In this document: positions 25,599 through 39,111 of the stretch, one piece after another
Layout: each line of letters starts with the position of its first letter
Numbering within the stretch: position 1 is the first letter of the stretch
Assembly (NCBI GenBank): GCA_027604685.1
Contig: JADHYX010000013.1
Coordinates: 1-64,000 of the forward strand
DNA: 64,000 bases
Source: Lobulomyces angularis
Lineage: Eukaryota; Chytridiomycota; Chytridiomycetes; Lobulomycetales; Lobulomycetaceae
Reading direction: 5' to 3'
Program-made: the position numbers and the translations under genes
Notes under the pieces: generated by a model
Database searches by the model: none
What the model saw: only the letters and a program-made list of their open reading frames with translations
Told to the model about the DNA's origin: nothing

Positions 25599-28500
25599 TC
25601 ATGAATTACTTATTTCCAACACTTTTCCATCCGGTCTACCCCCAATCCAAACATCATATTCCACTTGAACCTTTGCTAATCTCATTCTCTCCAATTCTTC
25701 AGGTGTTAAGTTGTATTTTTCATTGTTAATAACGCTTTCTGCAGGATTTTCATTAGAATTAAAATTGGAACAATTATTAATAAGATTTTTGGCTTCTCTT
25801 TGTAACTTAAATATTAATTCTTCCGTTTCTTCAGTATTTGCGCGTAATTTGTTTAACTGTGAAACTTCATTATCCGGTCCTCCTGTCCTAAGCCGCACAA
25901 TGGCAACACCATGATTATGATGTTTAGCATGGTTAGAAATGGTTACTGCAGGATTTTCGCCAACTTTTAATCTACACAATACTAACTTAAAAGAAAAATA
26001 TTTAAAACTTACTCTTCACTTGGTGCTTGGGTATGATTTACGGTGGAACCTGGTGCAAGATAATCCTGCATAACCAAAAATTCATTGCTATTTAAATAAC
26101 AAATTTAATTTTTTGAAACAAAATTTAAGCTATTTTTACTCAGTATCTAGATTTCCTTCTAATTGAAAGCATTCGGATTTAAACTTTGAAAAGGTTCCAG
26201 CAGGATTGGAATTATTCTTGGGGTCGGAATAAGGAAAGATGCTCTTTGCAAAATCGTTACTATTGAGAGAAGTTTTTGATCTCATCTCATTATTAGTAGT
26301 CACGCTAGAATTTCTTACTGAAGCCTCATCCATAAAATCAAATTCATTATCAACCAATACATTATTGATTTGTTGTTCATTGAAGCTAGATGGCGGAATA
26401 TGGGTATAATGGGTACTAATATTTTGAATCTTTTTTTGTAATTTTTGATTGTTTCTAGTTTCCTTTTCAAGTTGCTTTAACTTGGCATTTAAATACTCTT
26501 TCGTTTTGAAAATCTCCTTTTCCGAGTCTTTAAACTTGTTTTTCCAATATAAAACTTCGTTAGTTTTATGAGATTTCTGATCCACTGAAATTCCTTTTTT
26601 TGCCACTAAATTGCATAAAATTTTTAAAATATTTTTTTTAAATAAATTTATACACTGAAATTCCAATGTTTTTATCCTGCCAGCCAAATTCCTATTTTCT
26701 TGTACCAAACAATCATATTTTACTCTTTCTATTTCCAATTTTTGCTTAAATTGATATCTAAGATTCAAATTTGCCTTCATGTTTAAAATTTTAAATACAT
26801 AAAAAGTATACTCTTTTATTACCTGAACTGAGGTAGGAATTTTACTAGTACCCAATGGAAAACTAATACTTCTGGTTGCGGTTGTAGGCGGTGGTACATT
26901 CAATTGTCTTTGCTGGAGAACATTAATCTTATTTACACTGTTTAGCAATTTTTTTTTTAAAAGTGTCACTTCCTTTTTTAATTGAATGTTCTCTAAATCA
27001 ACAGTTGCCTTAACTTCACTTGCTATTTGTAAATCTTTAGAGAGAATCTTTAAGTTATCTTCTATTGTTTTTAATCCGTTAGATGATTGTGGGTTTCTAT
27101 TTTGTACAATAACTTCTACTGGTTTTTCATATGTTCCAAAAGTGTTGTATCTGGTTGGGAAGGTACAACAAGAGGAGTTTGCTTTGCAGTTGTTATCTTC
27201 CACAACGAAGTCAGTTCCGTTTTCTTGGACAAGGGACAATTTTGAACTTAAATTATCGCCTGTGAGTATTTCATTACTATGGCCGACATTACAGCGAATG
27301 TCATTGCAGTTATATGTTGCTAATTGCGAGTTACAGAAAATTGTAGGATCATAATTTTGCTTTGTATGATTCACATCCGTTACTTCAAGTTGAACGTCTT
27401 GCTTGTTTGAAATTTTATAATGGGCTTTTTGTACCTGATCCCCAGAAGAAAAAGTTCCAGTTACATTGTACACATTCAAATCTCTTTTTTCCTGCAATGG
27501 AATATATTGGACATTTCGAACATTGGGGTTGCCAGTGTCCACCGATTTTTTGCTTCTTCCAGCAGTTTCATTCTGGTATTTTGAATTACAAATTTGTAAA
27601 AAATTTCCTGTGTCATTACAAAAAAAGTTTTGTTCGATAGGATTTTTGGAATCATGTTTTATTGGTATTGCAGCGAGGGCCTCAGTGTTACCGTTAAAAC
27701 TACTATAGTAATTGTTGCTGTTAGCGGTCATATCACTAGGATTGTTAAAAAGACTTATAGCATAGTTTTGGTGGTATTGAGATTGAAATTTGGATGAACT
27801 AATGTTCGGATTTTGGTTTTCACAATTGGTATTAAGAGGAATTAATTTAATTGCATTTTTTAATTGATTTGGAAACTTTACATTATTTTCAAACACGTAG
27901 TCGGTTGAAGTATTTTCTGCCGTTGGTACATGACCTTTATGCATTTCGACATTATGATCTTGCTTTTCAGAATTAACATTGTTAGAGGTATAAGCAGCTG
28001 TAGCATACTCAGAAAGAATTTTTGATCTACTTGATAAGTTTTGATGAGTTTTAGAAATTTTCTCAACTTTAGATTTTTTTTTTTTAATTTCGAAATTTTT
28101 TATATTGTTTTCATTTTGATTGCTATCCGCATTCGAGTTTTTCTCTCTAACTTCATAGACATTTTTCGAGTTGTATTTTTTAAAAGAGCTGGTAGTTTGC
28201 CTGGAATGCGCTAAAGTTTTTCTTAATTTTTTTTCAATTTCTTCTTTTTTCAGCATCAAATTTTTGATGATAATCTTTTCATTAGGTATATTTTTTTTAC
28301 TTTTCTTCAGATTTTTTGACATTCCATTATCCTCCGCAATATTCTTGGTTTTGGGAGAGTGAAACAATTCCCTGCTAAAATTTTTTTGTCTAGTTGTGAG
28401 CATCCTTTTTTTGTATTCATCGTCGTTGTAAAATTCATCATAATCATTTGAAGAGTTTTTTAAAGAGTTATTATCCTCTTTAATTACAGTTTCCATAGAA

Positions 28501-29547
28501 TTCGATCTAATGTAATTGCTCAGTCCCGAGTTGTTGCTTATGGCATCCACTACTTTCAGATTTGTTTCACTCTTTACTCTGGTTCTGTCTGATCCTGTTA
28601 AACTGATTTTTTTCTTCATTTGCAGCACTTCTTCTTGGTTGGAAATAGATCTAGCCCCTGTAAATGTTTCTCTTTTTAACTTTGGAGCAGGCATTTCTGG
28701 CGTTGCCTAAAAGAAAATATGTTAAATTTTTTGAAATTTATAGACAATATACCATTTTCCTTTTTTCTACAAATTTCTCAATCACATTATCTTCTAAATC
28801 TTTCCGTTTCTCCTTTGTCGCAAAAGTCTTTTTACTTTCTTCGTCAGAAGAAGTTCTGCGATTATGATTTTTTTTTTTTAAGTTAGGTATTTTTTTAACT
28901 TCCTCTTCTCGAATACTTTTATAAGACTTTTTTAATTCCTCATTTGCCTTAAAGTTCTCCAATGATTTGCTTAAATTGAATTTAGTTTTACTAGGAGTAG
29001 TTTGATCTGATATGTGTTGATTATCATTTATAATATTTTCATGGCACTGCGACAAAGATGAAATTTTTTCTTTAAAGTTAGTTGTATTTTGAATGTTGAC
29101 ATCATCAAAATTTTTCTGCCTTTGGTCATCAGAAATGTTATTTTCGTAAAAATTTACTGTTTCTTTAATGTTAGGGAAAAAACTGTCAGTTTCAGGCAAA
29201 TCTGAAAAAACATGATGTTATATTCTTACATTTTAGTTGGTATAAAAACTTACTATTTTTAATGTCTGATGCAACTATAGAATGACTACTTTTGTAAATC
29301 ACAGGTTTTGCTACTGGCTTATTAGAAATAGATTCTGGAATTTGTGAGTAAGTTAAATCCTTCTTTACCTCTTCAACTGCGATAAATACTTAATCATTTT
29401 GAAGAAAAATAAATTTGGAAAAAGTTATGGTTTTAATATACCATCTGTGTTTTCATTGAAAGTATTGTCTGAAAGACTCAAATTCATTCGATCCCTATCC
29501 TCATACAATGAATTCTCTTCCTGAAAATGTTTCTCAGCAATCTCCAT
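25599..29547 (-). CDS. Large disordered and coiled-coil protein of unknown function
   Basis: Six exons by my model, 29547-29442, 29376-29254, 29201-28753, 28706-26140, 26087-26013 and 25971-25599, about 1230 residues in frame. Most is low-complexity, rich in Asn, Lys and Ser. Coiled coil is clear around 27020-26930 (LQIASEVKATVDLENIQLKK) and 26570-26420. The big exon may still hold two in-frame introns (near 26825-26780 and 26650-26600), where acceptor-like and donor-like sites surround Phe/Leu/Lys-rich text. The last 150 residues look conserved: MQDYLAPGSTVNHTQAPSEE, LKVGENPAVTISNHAKHHNH and VQVEYDVWIGGRPDGKVLEI. I do not recognise the family. A centrosome or spindle-pole structural role is only a guess. 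Confidence 0.6.
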
Positions 29548-30152
29548 ACAATTATTAAAATGCTATTTTTTATTTGTTTTAATAAATCTTGGAAGCAATT
29601 ACGAATTAGAAACTAGTGAAGTTATGTGATTGGCTAAAAAAATTTCAAAGTAAAAATAACTTTTCTAGCAACTTAATTCCTATTTTATTGCAATATTATG
29701 AGTGCCAACAATTGAACATAAATTTTAGAATATATGGATATACAACATAATCGTTACAACATAGGAAGTATGCAACAATTATTTAAATTATATTATGCTA
29801 CTAGATAAATATTCTTTGAAAACTGTATTCAGCTATTCTAGTTTTTAGTTTCCAATTGTGTAATTTGCGTCAAAGCTGCTGTTTTAAAATTACCGTTCCA
29901 AAATGTTTAAATGTACCAATTAAAGTAGTCATAACGGCATCAATCATATTAAGAATGTAAAAAACAAGTCAAAATTTCTAAAAAAAACTTGCTTTGTATT
30001 GACATTAATAATATCTATTTTTAAACTTAAATATAACATTTTAAAATTTGTTAGGTTTCACATTAATTTTTTTTTTTTTTTTTTTTTTTTACACCTACTG
30101 AAGTTTAAACTTATTTATATAATCATAATCAGGTTTAACTAACGCAGTTAAA
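29548..30152. other. Divergent intergenic region
   Basis: 605 bases between the start of the coiled-coil gene (minus) and the start of mL44 (plus); both promoters must lie here. It includes a T run at about 30067-30090. No further gene seen. Confidence 0.45.
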
Positions 30153-31321
30153 ATGTTGCTTCAACTTACGAAATCATATAGCACCAAATTACAGCATTTT
30201 ATTAAACTTAATGTAAAACTTAATTCATCCACTTCTGCAACTTCACAAAATAGCAAAAATATTCACGGCGATTTAAGCCAAAATTTAACCCCAAGTGAAA
30301 TAGCTACTTTTTCTGCTTTTGCGCACAGATCTGGCTTAAAATTTAAAAATACCTCTACTCTTATTAGCGCGTTAACTCATTCATCGTTTAAAAATGACAA
30401 CTCTATAAACCATCAAAGATTACAGTACTTGGGTAAGAATTTTACTATATTTTTATTAAATAATTTAACTAGATTTTTTATTATAATATAATGCTACAGG
30501 CCATAACACACTAAAATTGTTTGCAACTGAATTTGTTTATTTTAAATACCCTAACATGCCTTCTGAAGTTGTGGATAGTGTAACAAAAGGCTATATTGGA
30601 AGGAAGGCTTTGGCCAGTGTTGGTGAACAATTTGGTATTCAAAATGTAATGAGATGGAAGGTAAAGTTTTTCATTTAACTCCTGTTAACAAGTTTTTGCA
30701 GATTGATAATAATGATCCGACACATGTAAATGCGAAACCTTACGTTATTAGTAAAGTGACTGAAGCGCTTATTGGGGCCCTTTATCAAGAGGAGGTTTCC
30801 TTTTTTTGAAGTTAATGACCTCTTAATTTTATATTTGACTAGGGAGCTCAAGCAGCGCGCCGTTTCATTCATTCTCATTTTCTAAATCGATCAGTTGATG
30901 TTCGCGATCACTTACTTTACTTAACGCGAGATCCAAGACTACTTTTATTAAAAGTTACAACAAAATTAGGTAAAAGAAGACCTGTAGCGAGGTAATAAAT
31001 TTTTCATAGATTACACTGAATTCTTTTTGAAGACTTTTGAAAGAATCTGGTAGAGAAAGTAACTATTCTGCCTACGTTGTTGGTTTATTCATCGAAGCTG
31101 AAAAAATTTCAGAGGGCTATGGAGAATCTATTCACAAAGCGGAAATTAAGGTATTTTTTATTTTTTTATTATTATGTAATCTTTTTTCGAAGGCAACTAG
31201 AGCTGCATTAGAAATGCATTATTTAGAAACTTTGAAAGAAATTGAACTGCCCTCTAATTTAATAACAGAAAATACAACCTTTTTTGACGCAGACGATATA
31301 AAAGAAGTTGGCGACAATTAA
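30153..31321 (+). CDS. Mitochondrial large-subunit ribosomal protein mL44
   Basis: Six exons, 30153-30432, 30500-30660, 30702-30794, 30843-30991, 31033-31150 and 31193-31321, 309 residues in frame. The N-terminus MLLQLTKSYSTKLQHFIKL is a likely mitochondrial presequence. A degenerate RNase III domain follows (HRSGLKFKNTSTLISALTHS, QRLQYLGHNTLKLFATEF, YVISKVTEALIGALYQE), then a dsRBD-like region ending in KAEIKATRAALEMHYLE. The catalytic Glu/Asp of true RNase III (ExLGD) is replaced around LQYLGHN. This matches yeast MRPL3 / human MRPL44, which uses the fold as a structural rRNA binder in the mitoribosome. Secure at family level. Confidence 0.87.
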
Positions 31322-31596
31322 TAATAAAATAATTATTGTTACTTGTTTATTTATATAGAGAATACTCGTTAATTTTTAAAATTAATAATTGAAACATTAA
31401 CTGTAATGAAATTTATTTTGACATGTTTTAATGACAATATTTAAAATGATTTGAAGCCTTGAATGCATCACGAAATTTTGAATAATTAATTTTGACTGCA
31501 AAACTACAAAATTTTTTAAATACTAAAGTTTAAAAAATACTTTCACAAGGATATCCAATTCAAAACGAAAAAGATTGAATAAAGTTTTAATTAAGG

Positions 31597-34500
31597 TTGA
31601 TGATTACTCCCATAAATGGTACATATCAGCGGTTACTTGGTATTGTTTCGTACTGTAAAGCAAATGAAGGTACACAATCCACTGTCAGCACAACTGCTGA
31701 TTTTAACTATATCACCATGGACTATAATGATCTAAACTATATCTATACCATTTTGGATCAATCCGAACCAATTCTGATGGACAGTGGTAAATTAGAAACA
31801 AGTGAATCGATAAAAGTTGATAGTGACCCTTCTTTTTTTTCATACTTTTGGTCAGGTATAATTATTTTCTGTATAAAGCATCATTAATAAAATAGGAACC
31901 AAGACAACAAATACCTCATCCACTCAAAGTGTTAAAGGTGAAATTAAGTACATGTTAAAATTTATTGAGCAATTAACTGCCTTGAAACTTTTAAATACTT
32001 CTACAGAACATATCAAAGAATTAGAAACTCTGCCGCAGACGAAATTAAAATTGAAACCACTTTTAAACCTCAAGGGGTTAGAGTTAAATAATTTTCGGTT
32101 ATCTAATTTGAGTGATTTGCTTGAAACTGGCTTTAGATTGAAGAAATTAATTATAAAAAATCATCCTTTTTTTGAAGATGAAGTGAAAGAACTATTAAAA
32201 AAAAATTTTTCAACTGCCAACGATACACAGGAGAAGAAAGAATTTTCCATAATATTTCCAAACCTTTCTCATCTCAGCTTAAATAATTTAGATTTAAAAT
32301 CATTGCCTGAAAATTTACTTGAAAACTGTAGTCAGTTAGTGCAGCTGAATTTACAAGACAACAAACTTGACTCTATACCCATTAAGTCACTGGCGGCTTT
32401 AAGCAGTCTTCATGATTTAAACTTAAAAAAAAATGATATTTCTACTCTAAAAGATTTGAAACTTTACAAGTTAAGTTCCCAAGAACGTTTAGGGGATACT
32501 GATATTAAAATTCCAGTTATCTACACTGAAAATCATGTTGTTAATAGAGTTTTAGTGAACCTGGTTCGGTTAAACTTAAGTAAAAACTATTTAGAAAATT
32601 TGGAAGGCATTGAAAACTTGAATAATTTAAAATTTTTGGATATAAGCGAAAATGGTGTATGGGATGTTTGGGAAGTGGGCAGATTGGCTGTGTTAGAGCA
32701 TATTCAAGAAGTTTCTGTGAAGGGAAATCCATTAACAAAACTGGTTTGTTTCTTGATTTTCGTAGCCAAATTCTAAATTGTTTTTAACTTTAGGAAAACT
32801 ACCGGGTTAACATATTCACTTATTTTAAATCAAAAGCATTTTCATTATCTTTAGACGGGGTATCACCAACAAGCTCAGAATATCGTTCTATCAGGTCAAA
32901 TTTTATAATTGAGTCGTCTTCCGTACCTACAGACTCAACTTTTTATAGCACATCACCAAACTCTTCTACTGCAACTGCAGATGTTAGAGTAAAAGGGAAA
33001 AAAAAGAAGCACTCTCATAAAAAAGCTGTAAAAAGGGTTGTTATAAAAAGTTCCGAAGAAGAAGGTGTTTCCAGTAATAATAACGATATTTCGTCAACTC
33101 TTTTAACGGAAAATTCAGAATCAGCGAAATCTTGCAAAGAGTTAATTAATGAAAAAGATTTTGCAAATTCAGCAAATTTCTCTTCACCTGCATTAGATCA
33201 AAGAAAAATTTCGACTACTAGCACTACTAATCCCAGCGTCTCAATTTTAGGTGAAGTTCTAAGAAGAAAATTTGAATCAATGAAGGATGATAATGGTTCC
33301 AACTGGATACAAGTATATTCTGATACCTTGGGGATTTTAAAACCTCATGCCACTAACGATACAGTACCGGAAGAACAGCTTATGATACCAAGTAGCTCTT
33401 CTGTAGAGAAGGTTAATCTGGACGATGAAGAAGTGTTACAGTCAGATGATACGAAAAATATTGTTGGCTATGTTGAAAACAAGAAGGAAGATACTTTAAT
33501 TGTTGATGATAAAAGTAGGATTTTCAATAATACTATAATGCCAGCCAAGCGTGATAGTGAGAAAGTTACCGTTGAATCTGAATTGGAGAATACTTCTTCT
33601 TTAACTAAAGACAAATTAATTAATGGAAACGTTACTAGTAAAACAACAGAAAATTCAAATGTGGTTTTACTTCCCAAGAGCAGCAACGTCGGTAGTATTT
33701 CCCAAATCGGCCCGGGGTATCGAAAATTATTTGAATTTGGTCCAAGAAAGGATGAAAGTAGTCCCCAAATTAAGTTTAATCCAACTTTTACTGCAAAAAA
33801 TTCGGGTAATTTTTCCAGTAGAATAGAAACAGGATCTTTAAAAGAATTTACTGGGTTGGGAAAAATCAAAGAGGATAAAATTTTTAACTTGCCCCCACTT
33901 GTTGTTTTAGCAGAAAACAAATATCAGAAAGAAGGCGAAAAACTTCCATCACCTCCTTTTGCTTACGGTTCACAAGGTACATTGGGAAATGGCAGCAACC
34001 AGAGTGGTTCAGTTTCCACTCCTCCTTTAATACTTTCACGTCCTGTTTCATCCTCCGTAAAATATACCAAATCAAATTTTGGTGGATCATCAAAGAATGG
34101 TTATTCTGTTGCACATTCCTACTCTTCTTTTCATCCTACTACACAGTATGGAGGAGGGAGTTTTTATTCTGCTGAAGCTGCAAATCACGCGCAACAAAGA
34201 AATGAACAATATTTACTGCCAAGATCCCCCTCGATACCTTTTTTGAAAATGACTAACTCACTTCAGCTGCATTTGAATTTTAATGTTTTTGAATCGGACA
34301 AAGAAAAAATTTTATCATGGATACCTGGCAGTTATGTGAAGCAACTTCCAACCAATCTTCGTGATGGACCCAATGGCTCATTTGGTGTTACCTGTGATTC
34401 GAAAACAGTAAAAGCTGTTGAGATGAGATCCAAATCGAAACTATCATGGCTCCTTTCTACGCTTTGTAAAACTCAAGACTCAAAATGGTTAATTGATAAG

Positions 34501-36456
34501 CGGTCATCCAATCTCATATCATCTCTTATAGTTAATTCCAATACAGAATCAAATGCAAATTCATTTTTAGCAATTGAAAAACTAAAATATCTAGTTCCCA
34601 TTGAAAAACCGTCTTACTTCTTACTTACAAACTTTAAGTTGTATATCTTTGTGCCCAAATTTTCGTTCCCTTACCATTCAGGTATATCTTTTTTTTCATT
34701 TTCAGATTTTTAACGTTTTTTTAACATAGATGAATTTAATGATCCTTATGCTCAGTTTGTTAATAATTCAATGCAGCAGGTTCGCTATGAAGACCCCAGC
34801 AAATCTATATCGTTAAAATACATTATACCTCTTTTGAAAATCGTTAGAATTGATGTTGGACCAAATTACCAATATTTGGTAATTCACTTTTGGAAAAATA
34901 AAGATAAAGGCACAAAGTCAAGTGGCAATGAAAACACTTTGCACTCTGTTGAGAACCATCTTCCATTTCATTCTTTAACGCTCGTTACCCGAGATAAAAT
35001 TGCTACATTAAAGTTTCTTAAAGAAATATCTCATTTCTTACATAATGCAGATAATAACTCAATAGAAAATGACAGCATTACTTGTAATGATGAGAATACA
35101 ACATGTTCAAAGTTTTCAACTTTGAAACACCATAATTCTAAAATCAACATAAATTTTGATTGGTATATAAATAGTTTACAAGAAGAAATTTATTATTCAA
35201 GTTTAAAAAAATTGAAAAAAAATGAAAATGTCAAGTTTTACGAGTGGTTTTTAAAAAACAATGTAGTTTTTAATAGCAAACTTGATTTTAAAAGTATTGG
35301 AATTGATGAAATGCATCTTACTAGTAATAGAATTAGTAATATCAAAGGTGGCTGGTTTGGACTTTTTAATGTTCCATTTTCGTCTTCAACAAATGATAAG
35401 TTTAATTCGAAAAAGGATAGTGTAGTAGAAACCCCAAATTTACTATTTGTCAGCGAAGACGAAAAGATTGATGAAGAAAAGCCTAGTATTGGCATCGAAG
35501 ATGAATCTTTAGAATTATACCTACATGTTGGATGGGTTGTAGCATTAGAAGAGAATTTAACAAATACTTCTCCATTGATTAGAACAACCGCATTAATAGC
35601 AACAAATGAATATTTATACCTAGTTTTAGAAAGATTAGATGTTTGGCCTCCTCTGTATTTCCCCCCAGAATCCTCAACTAGTGCCAATTCGTCGAATTCG
35701 GTGTTAAATTTATCCTGTTCACAGGAAGAACTAAATCAAATTAGCAGCAAGGGATTAGTTGCCGATTTGATTTCACCTTTTGCCCATTACCGTGAAAGTA
35801 GCTCCGTTCTAAGTTTTGGCCGTGTTAAAGATATTGTAAAAGTGGAAAGGTGGCGATCATGGAGGTGGACTCCTTTAAGTGAAGTAAAGCAAATAGGTGT
35901 TGAAGCTAGCAATGAAGCTTGCGTAATGCAGAATGGTTGTATCGGAATATGCCCCACTTGGAAAAGCAAAAGTGGCTCCAGTACTGAAAATAAACACAGA
36001 GATATTTCAGATTCTAGCATTTCTATCAACAGGAGAGCAGCTGACAAGAATAGTTTTCGAAAAAGAAATTTGGATGAATCAATTGGCACCGGAAACGCGG
36101 CCGGATGGTCTTGGTGGTAATAACAAAAATTCATATTTAATATTTATATAGTGTATAGGATTAGAATATATCTCAGACAACAGATTACACCAGATACAGC
36201 AATACAGTCTGATTTGTTATGGTGGGATTTACTTTTTGTTAATTTGGATGCAGCAGATGAATTTATTACTTATCTTCGGCGTGTGAGAAAAATTAACTCA
36301 GACAGTCAAGATATGCAAAATTTTACTGATTCTGATGCTCTACTGGATTATAAAGATTCTAAAGGTTTAATTGATACCAAAATTCCGAATCATGGAGACA
36401 TCAGTAACCTGGAAATAAAGGAATGCGGCGTGGAATTGATTATTGGAGATGATTAA
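31597..36456 (+). CDS. Large leucine-rich-repeat protein, STK11IP-like
   Basis: Five exons, 31597-31855, 31896-32743, 32794-34681, 34730-36116 and 36159-36456, 1559 residues in frame. After the N-terminus comes LKLKPLLNLKGLELNNFRL, then leucine-rich repeats (LSHLSLNNLDLKSLP, LVQLNLQDNKLDSIP, LVRLNLSKNYLENL, LKFLDISENGVWDV) and the capping block NPLTKLENYRVNIFTYF. The LRR order and the NPL..YR..F cap match STK11IP (LIP1) and its fungal relatives. A long Ser/Thr-rich linker with a Lys-rich patch (GKKKKHSHKK) follows, and the C-terminal third has PH-like strands and a final WWIRIYLRQQITPD..LLWWDLLFVN block. STK11IP in animals binds LKB1 and acts at lysosomes; function here is unknown. Confidence 0.6.
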
Positions 36457-36786
36457 GTTATTATTAAATAAAGGCATTTTTAATTTTTTTATATTTTTTT
36501 TAAATATTTATATTTAGTTAGTACTGTTTTGTGTTAACTTTAATTATTGATTTTGATAATTTTTTGTGTAATTTAAATATTAATCTAATAATAGTTATAT
36601 AAATTTATATATAAAAATTTTAAAACCTTGGTATTATTTTTAGCATTAAATAAAATATATATCTTATTATTATTAAATAGAGAAATAAATTTACAAACCA
36701 AAAACAGGAAATAAACCAACTAATGAAGAAAAAAACACAAATATTAAAAAGAAAATAATAATTATTATGATAAATTAATCTAAGTA
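36457..36786. other. Convergent intergenic region
   Basis: 330 very A+T-rich bases between the 3' ends of the STK11IP-like gene (plus) and CCT2 (minus). It holds AATAAA-like sequences for both and nothing else I can see. Confidence 0.5.
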
Positions 36787-38845
36787 CTATTCCCTTGTTC
36801 TTTCTCTTGGAGCACTAAAAAAATAATTAGATAAATAATGGACATCTATAAAATTTTACCATCTTATAATATCATCTACTCTTAAAATCATCTCTGTTGC
36901 TTCACTGGCAGACATCAAAACTTGGATAGAAAATGTTATTAATTTCCAGTGAACTTTTTTTTACCTTGCTTTTTCAGTTTGAAAGATTCGACAATACCTA
37001 ATGTCCTCATATCAGCAATTGAGCCATTGTACATATCCAAACCCGCTGTATTATTTCCTGAATAATGTGCTGCTCTGAGTTTCGCTACTAAGTCACTACT
37101 GTCATATCCAGCATTATTTGCTAATATAGTTGGAAGCTCTCTTAACGCTTTTGCAAAGGATTCGCAAGCAACTGCTTGTTTCCCTGGAGTAACTTTCGCC
37201 ACTTCGTCAACTAACGAACATTAATATGTTACAAAGAAATAAAATACCTGCTTTGGACATGATCATTTCAGCGCAGCCTCCACCAAGTAATGTTCTAGGT
37301 TCTGCAACAGTTTGTGACAGAACACAAAGGGCGTCATGTAAAGAACGTTCAGCTTCATCTAATAAATGAGTTGTGGCACCACGCAGAACGATGGTACAGG
37401 CTTCCCCTGCTGCAACTCCAGAAAATTTAATAAGTCTATCTTCACCTATAATAATTTCTTCAATCAAATCACAATGTCCTAATTTCACCAGCTCAGGGTG
37501 GTCAAAAGTTGAAGCAATTTCACCACCTAACAAGTTTTAAGATTAATTCCAAAACAATGCAAACAAACCTGTCACTAATGCTAATCTTTCAATTCCATCG
37601 AAATCTGCATGTTCAATTGACATCATTCCTGAATCAGCAAAGAGTTGTTCAGGCCAATTGTAGATCAACTGACGATTAACAAAACAATTAATTCCATGCG
37701 CTTTAATCTTTTCAACTTTCTCCTTCATTTTATTGCGTTCTGCTCTTTCTAATTCTGCAAGTTTTCCTGTGGCATCAACCCTAACTCTTGCACCAAAAAT
37801 TTTTATTTTATCAGTGTCCATAGCTAAAAAAAAAACCTTAACTCACTAAAAATAAAAGAGATGGCTTACGAGTATTGGCTACTAAAATTCTAGCATTTTC
37901 AATTCGTTTGGGTTGATTCACTCCGATTTTTTTATCTAAAATAAAGCCTTCATCCAAGTATGAATCAATTAGCCTTCCGCCAGCTTTTTTAATAATTTGA
38001 ATATTATCCAAGTTTGTACTGCCTTTCAATCTTAGGACCGCATCAACAGCTAATTTTGCAAAATGTTCCTTATCCTGAGATAAAACTTTAGAAGAAAGAG
38101 TGGTTTTAGCAATATTAATTAAATCCTGACGGAATGCGGAAGGATTTTTACTGAACTAAATGTTCATTTACAAAAAAAAAAAAAAAAAAAAAAACCTATT
38201 ATCAATGGCTGCTGCTTCCAATGCATTATAAGCTGCAGCACTTGCCAATCTATAACCTTCCACGATAGTTTGGGGGTGGATTTTTTGATTAACTAACTTT
38301 TCCCCTTTAAAAAATAAAATACATTTTTTAGTTAAAAAATATTATCTGGAATAAATTTTTACCCTCTCTTAAAAGTTCAGCAGCTAAAACACAAACAGAA
38401 GTGGTACCATCACCAACTTCGTCATCCTGTACCTTTGAAATGTTTACCAATATTTTTGCCGCAGCATTATCCAGTGCAATTGATTTTAAAATAGTTGCAC
38501 CATCGTTTGTAACCATGATTTCCCCCGTTGATAACGACTGCAAAATTTTATCCTAGAAAACGCTGATTAGTAAAAACCAACTGGTTCTGTTAAAATTACC
38601 ATTCCTTTGGGACCCAAAGTGGATTTGACAAGATCCCCGACCGCAATTGCGCCAACAAAGGAAGACTTAATTCATGAGATAAGAGAAATTAAAACATAAG
38701 ATCGAAGAAGGTATATGAATTACCAAACGAGCATTTTCGGCTCTCTCCTCAGTAGCGTTATCTTGAAAAATTTGTACAGGTGATATTCCTAAGATTATAT
38801 GTAATTAGATTAACATCCAATTATTAGATTTTATTTACCAGACAT
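36787..38845 (-). CDS. CCT2: T-complex chaperonin subunit beta (CCT2)
   Basis: Eleven exons from 38845 (ATGTCTG, 7 bases) to the stop at 36787-36789, 528 residues, near the usual 535. Chaperonin motifs: [23 protein letters not shown] and [13 protein letters not shown] (ATP site) and GGGCAEMIM near the nucleotide pocket. Beta-subunit hallmarks are [56 protein letters not shown] and [17 protein letters not shown]. It is one of eight subunits of the cytosolic TRiC ring that folds actin and tubulin. An intron at 38151-38195 carries a poly-A/T run of about 24 bases. Very secure. Confidence 0.95.
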
Positions 38846-39111
38846 AGATTATTTTAATTTTTTTTACAATAACTTGTACAACACAAGGGTTTAAATAACC
38901 CTTCTCCTGCACACTAAAATTCCACTTGAAATTCCTCCCATTATTTTTATAAACTTTTAATTAAACACTTTTATGCAGCAAATTCAATATAAATTAATTA
39001 ATATATTAAGATAAGAAAATTTAACGTCGTAGCTATAATTTAAAGTATTCTAATTAGTAGAAAATTTTCTATTTTGTTTGATTCTATAGTTTTACAATTT
39101 TTTTTTTTCTT

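Noticed and set aside
26986..27708. Plus-strand ORFs of 80-122 codons
   Set aside because: They are antisense to the large coiled-coil exon and only mirror its open frame.
33468..34114. Minus-strand ORFs of 76-150 codons
   Set aside because: Antisense shadows of the long STK11IP-like exon.
38151..38195. Poly-A/T run of about 24 bases as a retroelement tail
   Set aside because: It lies inside a normal CCT2 intron as part of the general poly-A/T background, with no element next to it.
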